Positions 25,593 through 33,864 of a DNA stretch of 64,000 nucleotides are shown in pieces. Position numbers and translations under genes: made by a program. Origin of the DNA: Corynebacterium kroppenstedtii (GTDB taxonomy: Bacteria; Actinomycetota; Actinomycetes; Mycobacteriales; Mycobacteriaceae). Under the pieces are notes generated by a model that had not been told where the DNA came from, did no database searches, and worked only from the letters and a program-made list of their open reading frames with translations. The first letter of the stretch is position 1. Every line of letters starts with the position of its first letter. The DNA is taken from positions 1-64,000 of the forward strand of contig NZ_QFRA01000014.1 of assembly GCF_003243515.1 (NCBI RefSeq), given 5' to 3'.

Positions 25593-26537
25593 CTATTGGT
25601 AATCAGCCACGAAGTCGGGCGAATCGGTGTACCGTATAATGACACCTTCACGCAGAGCCCACGGGCAGATGCTGATCTCTTCCAGGTCCAGAGCTCGCAT
25701 GGCCCCCTCAGCCACCAGCGCACCAGCCACGATCTGCGGCGCTCGATCCGCGCTGACGCCCTCGAGCTCAGCGCGGTCCTCCGCCGTCATCCGAGAAATA
25801 AACGCAATCAGCTGCCGAACCCCCGCGCGCGTCAGTGTCCGTTTCACTCTCGGGCCAGCCGAACTGGGGGCGGCACCCGTCAGCCGGGCCAATGTTCTAA
25901 AGGTCTTCGAGGTTCCTACGGCAAGATCGGGAACCCCATGGTTTTTAATCGTCGCTGCTGGGGCGGCCAATTCCGCGTCGATGTAATCGCGCAGCGCTTT
26001 GATTTTCTTCTTCGACGGCGGGTCTTGGTCCAGCCAATCGTGGGTCAACCGGTTCGCGCCCAACTGCACGGAGAACGCGTCTTCCGGGTCCTCATCCGGC
26101 CCAGCGCTGATCTCCAGGGATCCGCCACCGATGTCGAGGTCAATAATGCGCCCGGCTGACCACCCGTACCACCGTCGAACAGCAAGAAATGTTAAGCGGG
26201 CTTCGTCCTCGCCGGACAGGATTTTTAGTTCGACACCGGTCTGGTCTTTCACTTCCGCCAGAACGTCGTCGGAGTTGGTGGCGGACCGCACCGCAGACGT
26301 AGCGAAGGGGATCATGTCATCGCAACCGAACGTTTCCGCCAGTTCAGAGGCCTCTTTGACCCCTTTGACGAGCTTGCGGCGGCCTTTCGAGTTCATCTCG
26401 CCATGCTTATTAATGTGCTCCATGAGCCGCATGGTGGTTTTCCAGTCGCTCATCGCCGACGGTTGACCACCCTGACGGGCATCAACCACCACGAGATGAA
26501 CGGTGTTGCTTCCTACGTCTAGTACACCGAGTCGCAC
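25593..26537 (-). CDS. Ppx/GppA-family exopolyphosphatase
   Basis: Phosphatase of the ASKHA fold acting on polyphosphate or pppGpp. It has the phosphate-loop motif VLDVGSNTVHLVVVDA at the start, the second nucleotide-fold motif IDLDIGGGSLEIS with the preceding ILSGEDEARLTFLA, and LAVGTSKTFRTLARL. GTG 26537 gives 314 residues and the usual RLGVLDVGSN start; the frame to 26594 would add 19 residues without a ribosome site. The counterpart in M. tuberculosis (Rv0496, ppx1) lies in the same order relative to Rv0497 and senX3-regX3. Whether polyphosphate or pppGpp is preferred is not visible. Confidence 0.9.
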   Translation of the reverse strand: MRLGVLDVGSNTVHLVVVDARQGGQPSAMSDWKTTMRLMEHINKHGEMNSKGRRKLVKGVKEASELAETFGCDDMIPFATSAVRSATNSDDVLAEVKDQTGVELKILSGEDEARLTFLAVRRWYGWSAGRIIDLDIGGGSLEISAGPDEDPEDAFSVQLGANRLTHDWLDQDPPSKKKIKALRDYIDAELAAPAATIKNHGVPDLAVGTSKTFRTLARLTGAAPSSAGPRVKRTLTRAGVRQLIAFISRMTAEDRAELEGVSADRAPQIVAGALVAEGAMRALDLEEISICPWALREGVIIRYTDSPDFVADYQ

Positions 26538-26611
26538 GGAACATAACTGTATCAGTGCCGTTAACGAACCAACGTGGGCGCCAGGCGGAGTCACGTAACC
26601 CGCTCGGTTAT

Positions 26612-27073
26612 TTAGTCCTTCTCAGGCAGGCCACCAGCCCACAGTGCAGCAGCGATCAAACCCGGCTGCCCGAAGAGACGCAGAAGGCGCTTGCCGTCAG
26701 TATCCAGGTTAAATCCGCCGTTCTTCTCGGCGTACTGCCCCACATTGCCCGGGAAAATAGCGATGTAAAAAGCGGCCAGTGCAACCCCTACTTTGCGACG
26801 CTCTTTGGGCAAAGCTAACAGGCCCAAACCGAGGCCAATTTCTGCCAAACCAGAGCCGACAACGACTGAGTCCTCTGAGAACGGTGCCCAGGATGGCACC
26901 TGGGCTTGGAACGTTTTGCGGTTCCACGCGAGGTGCGACACACCCGCCATCGTCATAAATCCGCCGAGAGCGAGCCGCGTGACCTTCTGGGAAACTGGCT
27001 CTTTTTTAGGCGCATGCCCTACGTACAGCTTCTTTGCGCGGGACAGCCGACGCTGAAGTGATTTCTTAGTCAT
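26612..27073 (-). CDS. DoxX-like membrane protein
   Basis: A 153-residue protein with a basic N-terminus (MTKKSLQRRLSRAKKLY) and four hydrophobic segments (about 35-50, 70-88, 92-110 and 133-148). The arrangement, with GGFMTMAGVSHLAWNRKTFQAQVP and SGLAEIGLGLGLLALPKERRKVG, resembles DoxX/DoxD-type proteins. The cellular role is uncertain; some relatives affect redox or membrane-integrity responses. Upstream of it the accessory island begins on the opposite strand. Confidence 0.75.
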   Translation of the reverse strand: MTKKSLQRRLSRAKKLYVGHAPKKEPVSQKVTRLALGGFMTMAGVSHLAWNRKTFQAQVPSWAPFSEDSVVVGSGLAEIGLGLGLLALPKERRKVGVALAAFYIAIFPGNVGQYAEKNGGFNLDTDGKRLLRLFGQPGLIAAALWAGGLPEKD

Positions 27074-27202
27074 GATGGCTCCTTCGTTGGGCGGAAAATT
27101 CTTTGGCAGATAAGTGTTTTACCCATCATACGTCCGTCGCAACACCGCGACAGATCTGAGAAATTCCACAAAATGACACGGAATAGAAAGGACCGGCTGT
27201 AA

Positions 27203-27208
27203 GATAAT
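27203..27208 (+). promoter_or_regulatory. candidate -10 element before the lipoprotein gene
   Basis: GATAAT lies within GTAAGATAATCATG. It is positioned so that transcription would start near 27215. No convincing -35 hexamer is seen at the normal distance, so this is a motif-only call. Confidence 0.35.
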
Positions 27209-27255
27209 CATGCTTAATGTCAGAAATATATATGGGGAAGGGTGAGCTTAAGCCG

Positions 27256-27789
27256 ATGGGTGACATGAAGAGAAGTAGAAAATGCGTTTCCCTGCTTAGC
27301 ATTATCGCTGTGGTCGGCCTTTGCCTGGCCGGATGTGAACAGGGCGGTGACGAAACGCCCCAAGCCTCACCATCAGCAGTTTCCCCCGGCGGGGCCTCAT
27401 CACCGAATCCCCGCGGCGCATCGAACCCTGACGCAAATATTCAACCTTCTCTAAACTCCCAAGCAGAGGGCGATCCGCATACGTATGGCGACACCGCCGA
27501 AAATAGCCATCGTCGGCAAGAAGACGCACCATCCCAGTCGAATGGGGGGAGCAATCACATCCCCAATCCCGATAAAATCGGCGGATATTGTGGCACAACC
27601 TACGACGGGGATAAGATTGAGGCAGGAGCACACACATCCTGCGGTTTTGCAGGAGCGATATTCACATCCGCGATGCAACAAACATACCACAAGTGGACTC
27701 CTGACCCGACTGTGACTTCCATATTGCGCGCTGATTTCACACTACAAAGCCCAACAACGGGGAAAGCGTATACCGTTATTGCCGTATAG
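27256..27789 (+). CDS. secreted lipoprotein, unknown function
   Basis: A small secreted lipoprotein. A basic n-region (GDMKRSRKC) and a hydrophobic stretch SLLSIIAVVGLCLAGC end in a lipobox (CLAGC), and a Pro/Ser-rich linker follows. The C-terminal domain has GGYCGTTYDGDKIEAGAHTS and TSCGFAGAIFTSAM, two cysteines in the context often seen in small secreted actinobacterial proteins. Possible starts are ATG at 27217, 27232, 27256 and 27265; none has a strong ribosome site, and 27256 is chosen for a normal-length n-region. It is the only intact gene of a low-density accessory stretch that includes two decayed genes. Confidence 0.65.
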   Translation: MGDMKRSRKCVSLLSIIAVVGLCLAGCEQGGDETPQASPSAVSPGGASSPNPRGASNPDANIQPSLNSQAEGDPHTYGDTAENSHRRQEDAPSQSNGGSNHIPNPDKIGGYCGTTYDGDKIEAGAHTSCGFAGAIFTSAMQQTYHKWTPDPTVTSILRADFTLQSPTTGKAYTVIAV

Positions 27790-27828
27790 GCACCGATTGG
27801 TCAAGCCTTCTTTGCAGTGAAAAATTCA

Positions 27829-28314
27829 ATGTGCTCAGAGACGAGTACGGCAGTTTTAGTGTCCTTTATGATCATGGCCCTGCAGGCAGGTTTGGCTCAC
27901 GGGTCAGCAAAAAATAAAGAAGACCACGACAAATAATCTTCGGTATTCGAGCGGAGCCAGTAATCCACACTTCTGCATCTGCCCACACGGCCTTGACGGT
28001 ACAGCTAGTAACACGGTGCCAATGACGTAACACAACATCCAGCAATGGTTGGCGCTGCGAGGCATCGTTTCTCACATACGGCAGCGTTGAGTTCCGGTAA
28101 TAGGCTGCCACAACTGCGGCGTTAAACTTTTACGGACGTTGCAGGTATTTGTTTCCGGATTTATCGCCACTTCCCAGATTTCAATCTGTGGGACACTGGA
28201 TCGACCGGCCCAAACGCTTCGCTCCGCGCGACATTGACCCCTGTCGGGGTCCACGAAAGTTGGATCCGCTACATCCACGAAGGCCCCTACAAAGAAGCCA
28301 TACACACCCACTAG
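27829..28314 (+). pseudogene. decayed gene for a probable secreted protein (1)
   Basis: The first frame, 27829-27936, encodes 35 residues resembling a signal peptide (STAVLVSFMIMALQAGLAHG) ending at a TAA. Shifted frames then read protein-like text: IIFGIRAEPVIHTSASAHTA continuing to VTRC, a TGA, then TSSNGWRCEASFLTYGSVEF. The final frame (from about 28129) reads YRHFPDFNLWDTGSTGPNAS through VHESWIRYIHEGPYKEAIHTH and stops at 28312. Several stops and at least two frameshifts break it. The family is not recognised, and the extent is inferred from composition. Confidence 0.4.
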
Positions 28315-28596
28315 CTGTGAAAAACATTACCGCCATTATCCAAGGCACGCTCTGAGCAGAGGGGCGACTGTTACACACCGGCCTGAATGATCTATACCTC
28401 GGGCGATATTCACCCCCGTAGGGCGGTAAAGAATATCATCGTTTCCATCATAATAATCTGCAATGAGCAGGGCTTTTATCCAGAGCAAAGGATTTTTTAA
28501 GAGAACTTTGTATGTTTACCCCCGAGAACTAGTGGAGATAGGTAACATTTACCGAAAATCATTATGATTTCCAGCAATAAGAGCGCGATATAGGTC

Positions 28597-28602
28597 TATA
28601 AT
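28597..28602 (+). promoter_or_regulatory. TATAAT -10 element upstream of small ORF
   Basis: A perfect TATAAT in A/T-rich DNA, about 52 bp before the ATG of the 24-codon ORF; that ORF has its own AAAGGAG ribosome site. The -35 region (near 28574) is weak. Confidence 0.4.
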
Positions 28603-28653
28603 TGAGCAAAAGACAATCAATATGGTTCATATTAATGAATGAAAGGAGACGCT

Positions 28654-28728
28654 ATGAATGTTGCGTCGGGATTTAAAAATGCCTTTGGTCTAAATAGTAA
28701 TAAGGAAGATGAACCCATCACCTGGTAG
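28654..28728 (+). CDS. 24-codon ORF ending in an in-frame TAG; frame continues as a membrane peptide to 28818
   Basis: ATG 28654 follows a near-perfect ribosome site (AAAGGAGACGCT) and a TATAAT element. The peptide is MNVASGFKNAFGLNSNKEDE followed by PITW and TAG. After the TAG the same frame stays open for 29 more codons to TGA 28816-28818, giving GHSSKKTRVKALLSELVLAI then VTFLVFIGL, a basic region followed by a hydrophobic helix. So the ancestral product may have been a roughly 54-residue membrane peptide, now truncated or read through. The DNA is much more A/T-rich than the neighbours. No family is recognised. Confidence 0.4.
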   Translation: MNVASGFKNAFGLNSNKEDEPITW

Positions 28729-28927
28729 GGACATTCTTCAAAGAAGACACGCGTTAAAGCGCTGCTATCTGAACTTGTTTTAGCGATCGTAACCTTTCTT
28801 GTTTTTATTGGTTTATGAGAAACTCCGCTCTTTCGGCAGCTCCAATAGCTTCTATCATATCAACACTTACGTCGCTGAACCTCGTTCAAGCGTGGGAGAG
28901 ATCAACCATCAAGGAGAAATAATAATA

Positions 28928-29385
28928 TGTGAAAATAGAAAAATTGCGGTTGCTGCACTTGTTACAACAATGGCCCTTCCACTCAATACTATTGCCAATA
29001 CTGAAGGATAACCCAAAACCCTTCCGCAGCTGTGCAGGAAAAAAGAACGTCATTTCCGTAAGCGTGCAAAGTCCGGGTCTAACCTAGCAAGAGCAATTCC
29101 GGTAGGTTCCAATTTGGGGTCAGGGATTACTGAATCTCTATCCAACGGTTTGCGCTCTAAGTTACAAAATCGAGCTGTGGTACCCCGTCTACGGGTATCT
29201 TTTCACAACTAGGCATCACGCAACTCAATCGAATCAGCGATAGTAGAGTTCCCACTGAATCCCGCGCACAATGCAGGGTTTACACCATAGAGCTCAACCA
29301 GTTTTCCTCCACAATCGCCCGGGGAGAAGCTGAGGCCACCTCACTAAAAGAGTTGAAACGGGAGCTACAGTGGCTAAAGCATTGA
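28928..29385 (+). pseudogene. decayed gene for a probable secreted protein (2)
   Basis: AAGGAG at about 28912 precedes an ATG (28928) that is immediately followed by TGA. In the next frame a signal-peptide-like stretch reads RKIAVAALVTTMALPLNTIA and stops at a TAA; the same frame then continues PKTLPQLCRKK to LRVSFHN. A further frame gives GIFSQLGITQLNRISDSRVP through RVYTIELNQFSSTIARGEAE to LKELKRELQWLKH and TGA 29383-29385. The pieces look like one secreted protein broken by stops and frameshifts. The family is unknown. Confidence 0.4.
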
Positions 29386-29468
29386 GCCCTCCCCGCACAC
29401 CGTGACCACAGTTCCATATCGCCCCACTATTCTGTCATCGCACGGTCGGCATCTATGCTGGGTGCGCA

Positions 29469-30458
29469 ATGCCGATTCCTAAACCCACCCGTTCCACTAT
29501 GCACACTGGCTACCCCGAGGGCACACTCGCGGACCGTTCCATCCGTGCCGGCGTGGAAGTCCCCGCAGACTTCCCCCGAGAATGGTTCTCCTTCCTCAAT
29601 CCGGACGACGAGGATCACCTCATCACCGTCGATCTCACCTGGTTACTCTCCGGCTATTCCTGCCGGTTCGGCACCGACGCATGCCCCGGGATCGATTCCT
29701 CGATGCCCAAGGCAGGCTGCTGCGTCCATGGAGCATTTCTAGCCGACGAAGACGACCACGACGCCCTCACGGATTGTGTATCCCGCATGCCCACGAAGTA
29801 CTGGCAGCTTCGCCCGGAAGGAACGGATGAATGGCTGAGCACCCGCGATCCGGCGGAGTTGGAGCCTTGGCTGGTGTGGGATGAACTGGATAATGACGAA
29901 GGCGAACCGGAGCCAGCGCTCAAAACGCCCATTGTGGATGGTGCCTGCATTTTCGCGAACCGACCTGGCTGGCCGACGGGTACCGGGTGCGCTCTCCACC
30001 AGTGGGCCATGGACAGTGGTGAACGGCTAGAATACGCCAAACCGGAAGTGTGCTGGCAACTACCTCTTCACCGCACGGAAAACTGGGAAACCCGCCCGGA
30101 CGGCCACGAAATCCTACACACGACCATTAGTGAATATGAACGCCGCGGGTGGGGCGACGGCGGTGAGGATTTCGACTGGTATTGCAGTGGCGCTCCAGGC
30201 TGCCATACGCCCATGCCTTTCCTGCACGGAAAATCCCTATGGCGTACACACAAAGATGAGTTGACCGAAATGCTCGGCGCAAGCGCCTATGAGATCATCG
30301 CGAAACATTGCGAGGCATTAGAGGACCGGGCTCGGATCGTGATGGAGGCCGAGAAACAGCGCAACTCGCAGCAGAATTCAGGCCAACCTGTGTCGTTGGG
30401 AATGCCGATTGTTGCGATGCACCCGGCGACGATCACCGGCACACACCCTCTCCGCTAA
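29469..30458 (+). CDS. cysteine-cluster protein, possibly metal-binding
   Basis: A 329-residue hydrophilic protein without a signal peptide. Cysteines come in pairs and triplets: GYSCRFGTDACPG, KAGCCVHGAF, DGACIF, GTGCALHQWAM, PEVCWQLPLH and DWYCSGAPGCHTPMP. The GCALH and KPxxCWQLPL elements resemble YkgJ/DUF3109-type zinc- or iron-chelating proteins, so Fe-S or zinc binding is plausible. It has its own ATG with no strong ribosome site, and converges on regX3 (49 bp gap). The exact function is unknown. Confidence 0.7.
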   Translation: MPIPKPTRSTMHTGYPEGTLADRSIRAGVEVPADFPREWFSFLNPDDEDHLITVDLTWLLSGYSCRFGTDACPGIDSSMPKAGCCVHGAFLADEDDHDALTDCVSRMPTKYWQLRPEGTDEWLSTRDPAELEPWLVWDELDNDEGEPEPALKTPIVDGACIFANRPGWPTGTGCALHQWAMDSGERLEYAKPEVCWQLPLHRTENWETRPDGHEILHTTISEYERRGWGDGGEDFDWYCSGAPGCHTPMPFLHGKSLWRTHKDELTEMLGASAYEIIAKHCEALEDRARIVMEAEKQRNSQQNSGQPVSLGMPIVAMHPATITGTHPLR

Positions 30459-30506
30459 AAACGGCGAAACGCACCCACCCAACTCAAAGCCACGCACCCC
30501 GCGCCG

Positions 30507-31193
30507 TTATTCGAATTTGTATCCAAGCCCCCGGACCGTAATCAGATGGTGCGGGTGCGAGGGATCACGCTCCACCTTTGACCGCACCCGCTTCACATGG
30601 GCATCCAGCGTTTTTGTATCCCCCACATAGTCCAACCCCCACACACGGTCAATCAGCTGGCCACGGGTCAACACACGCCCTTCATTCCGCATCAGGTATT
30701 CCAGCAAATCAAATTCCTTCAAGGGCATGTTGATTTCTTTGCCGTCCACCCATACTGAGTGACGTTCGACGTCCATCCGGACGTTCCCAACCTCAAGAAT
30801 GTCGTCATCAAACTGGTCAGGTCCGGAAGTCCCTCGGCCACGTCGAAGCACGGCCCGAATTCTCGCGATGAGTTCGCGGGCCGAATACGGTTTGGTGACG
30901 TAATCGTCGGCACCCAATTCGAGGCCAACGATTTTGTCCATCTCCGTATCCCGTGCCGTGACCATAATGATGGGGACGGTGGAGCTTTGTCTCAGTTTTT
31001 TACAGACTTCGGTACCGGACATTCCTGGGAGCATGAGGTCGAGGAGAACAATGCTGATCTCGTGCTGGCTGAACTCACGCAGACCCGTCGGCCCGTCCGG
31101 GGCGGTGATGACATCGAATCCCTCCTTGCGCAGGAGGAATGCAAGCGGCTCGGATAACGTTTCCTGATCTTCGACAATAAGAACACTAGTCAT
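30507..31193 (-). CDS. regX3: response regulator RegX3
   Basis: An OmpR/PhoB-type response regulator of 228 residues. The receiver has acidic residues in VLIVEDQE, the phospho-acceptor Asp in VLLDLMLPGMSG and the Lys in DDYVTKPYSARELIARI. The C-terminal winged helix ends with KEFDLLEYLMRNEGRVLTRG and LDAHVKRVRSKVE. ATG 31193 is the family start and overlaps the senX3 stop by eight bases; the frame extending to 31382 lies inside senX3. In mycobacteria SenX3-RegX3 senses phosphate limitation, which is the likely role here too. Confidence 0.93.
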   Translation of the reverse strand: MTSVLIVEDQETLSEPLAFLLRKEGFDVITAPDGPTGLREFSQHEISIVLLDLMLPGMSGTEVCKKLRQSSTVPIIMVTARDTEMDKIVGLELGADDYVTKPYSARELIARIRAVLRRGRGTSGPDQFDDDILEVGNVRMDVERHSVWVDGKEINMPLKEFDLLEYLMRNEGRVLTRGQLIDRVWGLDYVGDTKTLDAHVKRVRSKVERDPSHPHHLITVRGLGYKFE

Positions 31194-32445
31194 GGGTCGG
31201 GAGCTCCAAAGTGAATGTTGATCCGGTTTCCGGCTTACTCCATAGCTTAATGTTGCCGTCGTGGTTTGCTGCCACATGCTTGACAATCGCCAATCCCAAA
31301 CCTGTACCCCCTGTCCGTCGGGACCGTACCTTGTCGACGCGGAAGAACCGCTCGAAGACGCGTTTCTGATCTTCGGGGGCAATGCCGATTCCGCGGTCTG
31401 TCACGCGCACGTCCACGACCTGCCGCCCTTTGTCGCGGTCAGAAAGCACTTCCCTGGTGACGGTGACTGGCGTTGCTTCCGGCGAGTAGTTAATGGCGTT
31501 CATGATGAGGTTGCTCACGGCGGTGACCAACGAGTTCCTATCCCCTAACACGGTGGCTCCACACGGAGCATCTGTAGAGAGTGGGATGCCGTGCGCTTCC
31601 GCAGCAAATCGGCATCGTTCAACTGCTTCCTCAACCACGGAATCGATGCTCAGGACTTCGACATCAGGTAGAGGTTCCGCTCCTTGTAGCTTAGTTAAGG
31701 AAATTAGTTCGGTGATCAATTGGCCCAGTCTCTGGGTTTCTTTCATCACTTTTCCGCCGAAATACTCGACGGAATCGGGATCATCTTTCGCCTCAAGCAG
31801 CGCTTCCACCATTAATGAAACTGCCCCGACCGGCGATTTCAATTCATGCGATACATTCGCGACGAAATCCCGCCGCGCATTTTCCATGCGCACATTTTCT
31901 GAATCATCAATCGCATATATAACAATGAAGCGATTGTCGCTGTCAGACAGTAAACGGACGGCAGCTTTCACCGAAAAAATGGGGCGCTCGCGGGTCTGCC
32001 GAGCGGACCTCTCTGGGCGGAAAACGATTTCACGAGGCTCCCCGTCCGCGAACACCTTCAGCGCTGCTCCCCAAGCAGCCCGGTTGACATGCGCCTCATC
32101 CACAATGCCCAGTACCCGGGCGGCATCGTTGGCTAGGACAATGTCTTCATGCTTATCGACAACGACCACAGCGATGGGTGAATTGTCAACGGCCACATTA
32201 AGCACGTCAGCATACGTCACCAGCTTGCTCGCCCCCTTAGCTTTGGGCTGGCGAGATAGCGAAACTGGCTTCTGACCACGGGCTGTCCCCTCGCGACCGG
32301 GCGTTTCCCCACCTGGGCGCGGTTTCAGCCGCGGGTGGAGTAATTGCACACCAGAGAGAACACGGTGCAATTTGGCCACTGTGAAACCAATGGCTCCCCC
32401 GACGAACACACTGACTGCGATGATGATGCCGATTGTCGCGGACAC
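31186..32445 (-). CDS. senX3: sensor histidine kinase SenX3
   Basis: Membrane histidine kinase of 419 residues. One hydrophobic helix at the N-terminus (IGIIIAVSVFVGGAIGFTVAK) is followed by a PAS-like domain (SPIAVVVVDKHEDIVLANDA) and a HisKA box with the autophosphorylated His in FVANVSHELKSPVGAVSLM. The ATPase domain has the N box (NLIMNAINYS), DRGIGIAPEDQ and GTGLGLAIVKHV. It is upstream of, and overlaps, regX3, the order found across mycobacteria and corynebacteria. Confidence 0.93.
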   Translation of the reverse strand: MSATIGIIIAVSVFVGGAIGFTVAKLHRVLSGVQLLHPRLKPRPGGETPGREGTARGQKPVSLSRQPKAKGASKLVTYADVLNVAVDNSPIAVVVVDKHEDIVLANDAARVLGIVDEAHVNRAAWGAALKVFADGEPREIVFRPERSARQTRERPIFSVKAAVRLLSDSDNRFIVIYAIDDSENVRMENARRDFVANVSHELKSPVGAVSLMVEALLEAKDDPDSVEYFGGKVMKETQRLGQLITELISLTKLQGAEPLPDVEVLSIDSVVEEAVERCRFAAEAHGIPLSTDAPCGATVLGDRNSLVTAVSNLIMNAINYSPEATPVTVTREVLSDRDKGRQVVDVRVTDRGIGIAPEDQKRVFERFFRVDKVRSRRTGGTGLGLAIVKHVAANHDGNIKLWSKPETGSTFTLELPTHD

Positions 32446-32505
32446 ATCATTAAGCGTAGTCGGTCACGCGGGGCGGGCTCCCCAATGCCTCACAACCCCG
32501 CACCG

Positions 32506-32527
32506 AAAGGCCCGGTTTACCTGGGCC
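32506..32527 (-). terminator. probable intrinsic terminator of gpmA
   Basis: On the minus strand GGCCC, a nine-base loop and GGGCC form a hairpin (32509-32527), followed by TTT. It lies just past the gpmA stop and before senX3, so the two are probably separate transcripts. The T-run is short. Confidence 0.4.
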
Positions 32528-32533
32528 CCGGTT

Positions 32534-33280
32534 TTACTTCGAACCCTGGTTAGCCACAGCGGCAGCTCCGGCGGCAGCGGCCTCAGGATCCAAGTAGGTT
32601 CCGCCGGGGTTGACAACGGAGCCGTCCTCGGCGATCTCGTAGACCAGCGGGATACCGGTCGGGATGTTCAAGCCGGCGATGTCGTCGTCGGAAATGTTGT
32701 CCAGGTGCTTGACCAACGCACGCAGGGAGTTACCGTGAGCGGCGATCAGGACGGTCTGCCCCTTCTGAGCGCGCGGAAGGATTTCTTCCCTGAAGTACGG
32801 GACGAAGCGAGCGACGACGTCCTTCAGGCACTCCGTCTTCGGGACCGAGTCAAGGTTGGCGTAGCGCGGGTCGTCGGACTGCGAGTACTCCGCGCCGTCC
32901 TCGAGCTCTGGCGGGCGGGTGTCGTAGGAACGACGCCATGCCATGAACTTTTCGTTACCATACTTTTCCTTGGTATCGGCTTTGTTCAACCCCTGCAGCG
33001 CACCGTAGTGACGCTCGTTCAGGCGCCAGTTGCGAATGACCGGGATCCACAGCCGGTCGGCAGCGTTGAGGGCAATATCGGCGGTGCGAATAGCCCGACG
33101 TAACAGCGAGGTGTACAGCACCTCGGGATGAAGACCCTTTTCTTTGATGAGTTCGCCACCGCGCTTGGCTTCTGCCTCGCCCTTTTCAGTGAGATCAACA
33201 TCGACCCAACCCGTAAATTGGTTGGTTGAATTCCACTGGCTCTGGCCATGACGAAGAAGAATAAGTTTTCCGTTACTCAT
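32534..33280 (-). CDS. gpmA: 2,3-bisphosphoglycerate-dependent phosphoglycerate mutase GpmA
   Basis: Glycolytic enzyme that interconverts 3- and 2-phosphoglycerate through a phosphohistidine. The motif LILLRHGQSQWNSTNQFTGWVD carries the catalytic His, RLNERHYGALQG is the substrate loop and the second His is in TVLIAAHGNSLRALVKHL. At 248 residues it has the usual length. It lies upstream of senX3-regX3, as Rv0489 does in M. tuberculosis. Confidence 0.95.
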   Translation of the reverse strand: MSNGKLILLRHGQSQWNSTNQFTGWVDVDLTEKGEAEAKRGGELIKEKGLHPEVLYTSLLRRAIRTADIALNAADRLWIPVIRNWRLNERHYGALQGLNKADTKEKYGNEKFMAWRRSYDTRPPELEDGAEYSQSDDPRYANLDSVPKTECLKDVVARFVPYFREEILPRAQKGQTVLIAAHGNSLRALVKHLDNISDDDIAGLNIPTGIPLVYEIAEDGSVVNPGGTYLDPEAAAAGAAAVANQGSK

Positions 33281-33364
33281 GCCCTCTATCGTGCCACGAA
33301 TGGCAACACCTTGCCTAGTGTGCCTGGATTATGCCCAGCACATGGGGCGGTAGCTACTCCCCGG

Positions 33365-33856
33365 CTACTCGTCGGCTGGCCGGAGCGCCTCGAAGGCTTC
33401 CAAGTTTCTGGTGGATTCACCGCGGCTTAACCGCCACGCCCATTCCTTGCGGATGGATTCCTCAAACCCCATCTCAAGCATCCGGTTGAAATCATTATCC
33501 GCCCGGTCCAGCAGCTGTCCCAAGGCCCGGTCCAGGTCCTGCGGGCTCAGATTCGCCGGCAGGTATCCGGCCAGGTAGATGTCGTTATTGGCGTCCAACG
33601 TATAGGCAACACCGAATATCTTGTTGTTCTTCTGTAACAGGAACCGGTACACGTCAGCCTGTTTTTCCTCGACGGCACGGCACACAAAGGCTTCGATGCG
33701 CAGGTAATTCTGCCCCGGGATCAGCAACGCAACAGTTTTCAGCCGCCTGGTGCCAGGCAGGATACCGGCCACAAAGTCCTTGCCCTCAGGGGCGTCATAC
33801 TCAATATCGGCCTCGTCGAGGAGTGCGATCAGGTCGTTCTTGGTCATACTCCCCAT
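33365..33856 (-). CDS. YbjN-domain protein
   Basis: A 163-residue cytoplasmic protein of the YbjN/type-III-chaperone-like fold found between gpm1 and mshA in mycobacteria. It has LIALLDEADIEYD, an acidic strand-rich core (YLRIEAFVCRAVEEKQADVYR), NNDIYLAGYLPANLS and a helical C-terminus. ATG 33856 has AGAGG five bases upstream; ATG 33847 would be too close to the ribosome site. The function is unknown; related proteins affect motility, acid or stress responses in other bacteria. Confidence 0.85.
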   Translation of the reverse strand: MGSMTKNDLIALLDEADIEYDAPEGKDFVAGILPGTRRLKTVALLIPGQNYLRIEAFVCRAVEEKQADVYRFLLQKNNKIFGVAYTLDANNDIYLAGYLPANLSPQDLDRALGQLLDRADNDFNRMLEMGFEESIRKEWAWRLSRGESTRNLEAFEALRPADE

Positions 33857-33864
33857 TGTGGCCT

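Noticed and set aside
28149..28355. 68-residue plus-strand frame MFPDLSPLPRFQ onward
   Set aside because: It overlaps, in another frame, the more protein-like decayed text; rich in Pro/Arg/His as shadow frames often are.
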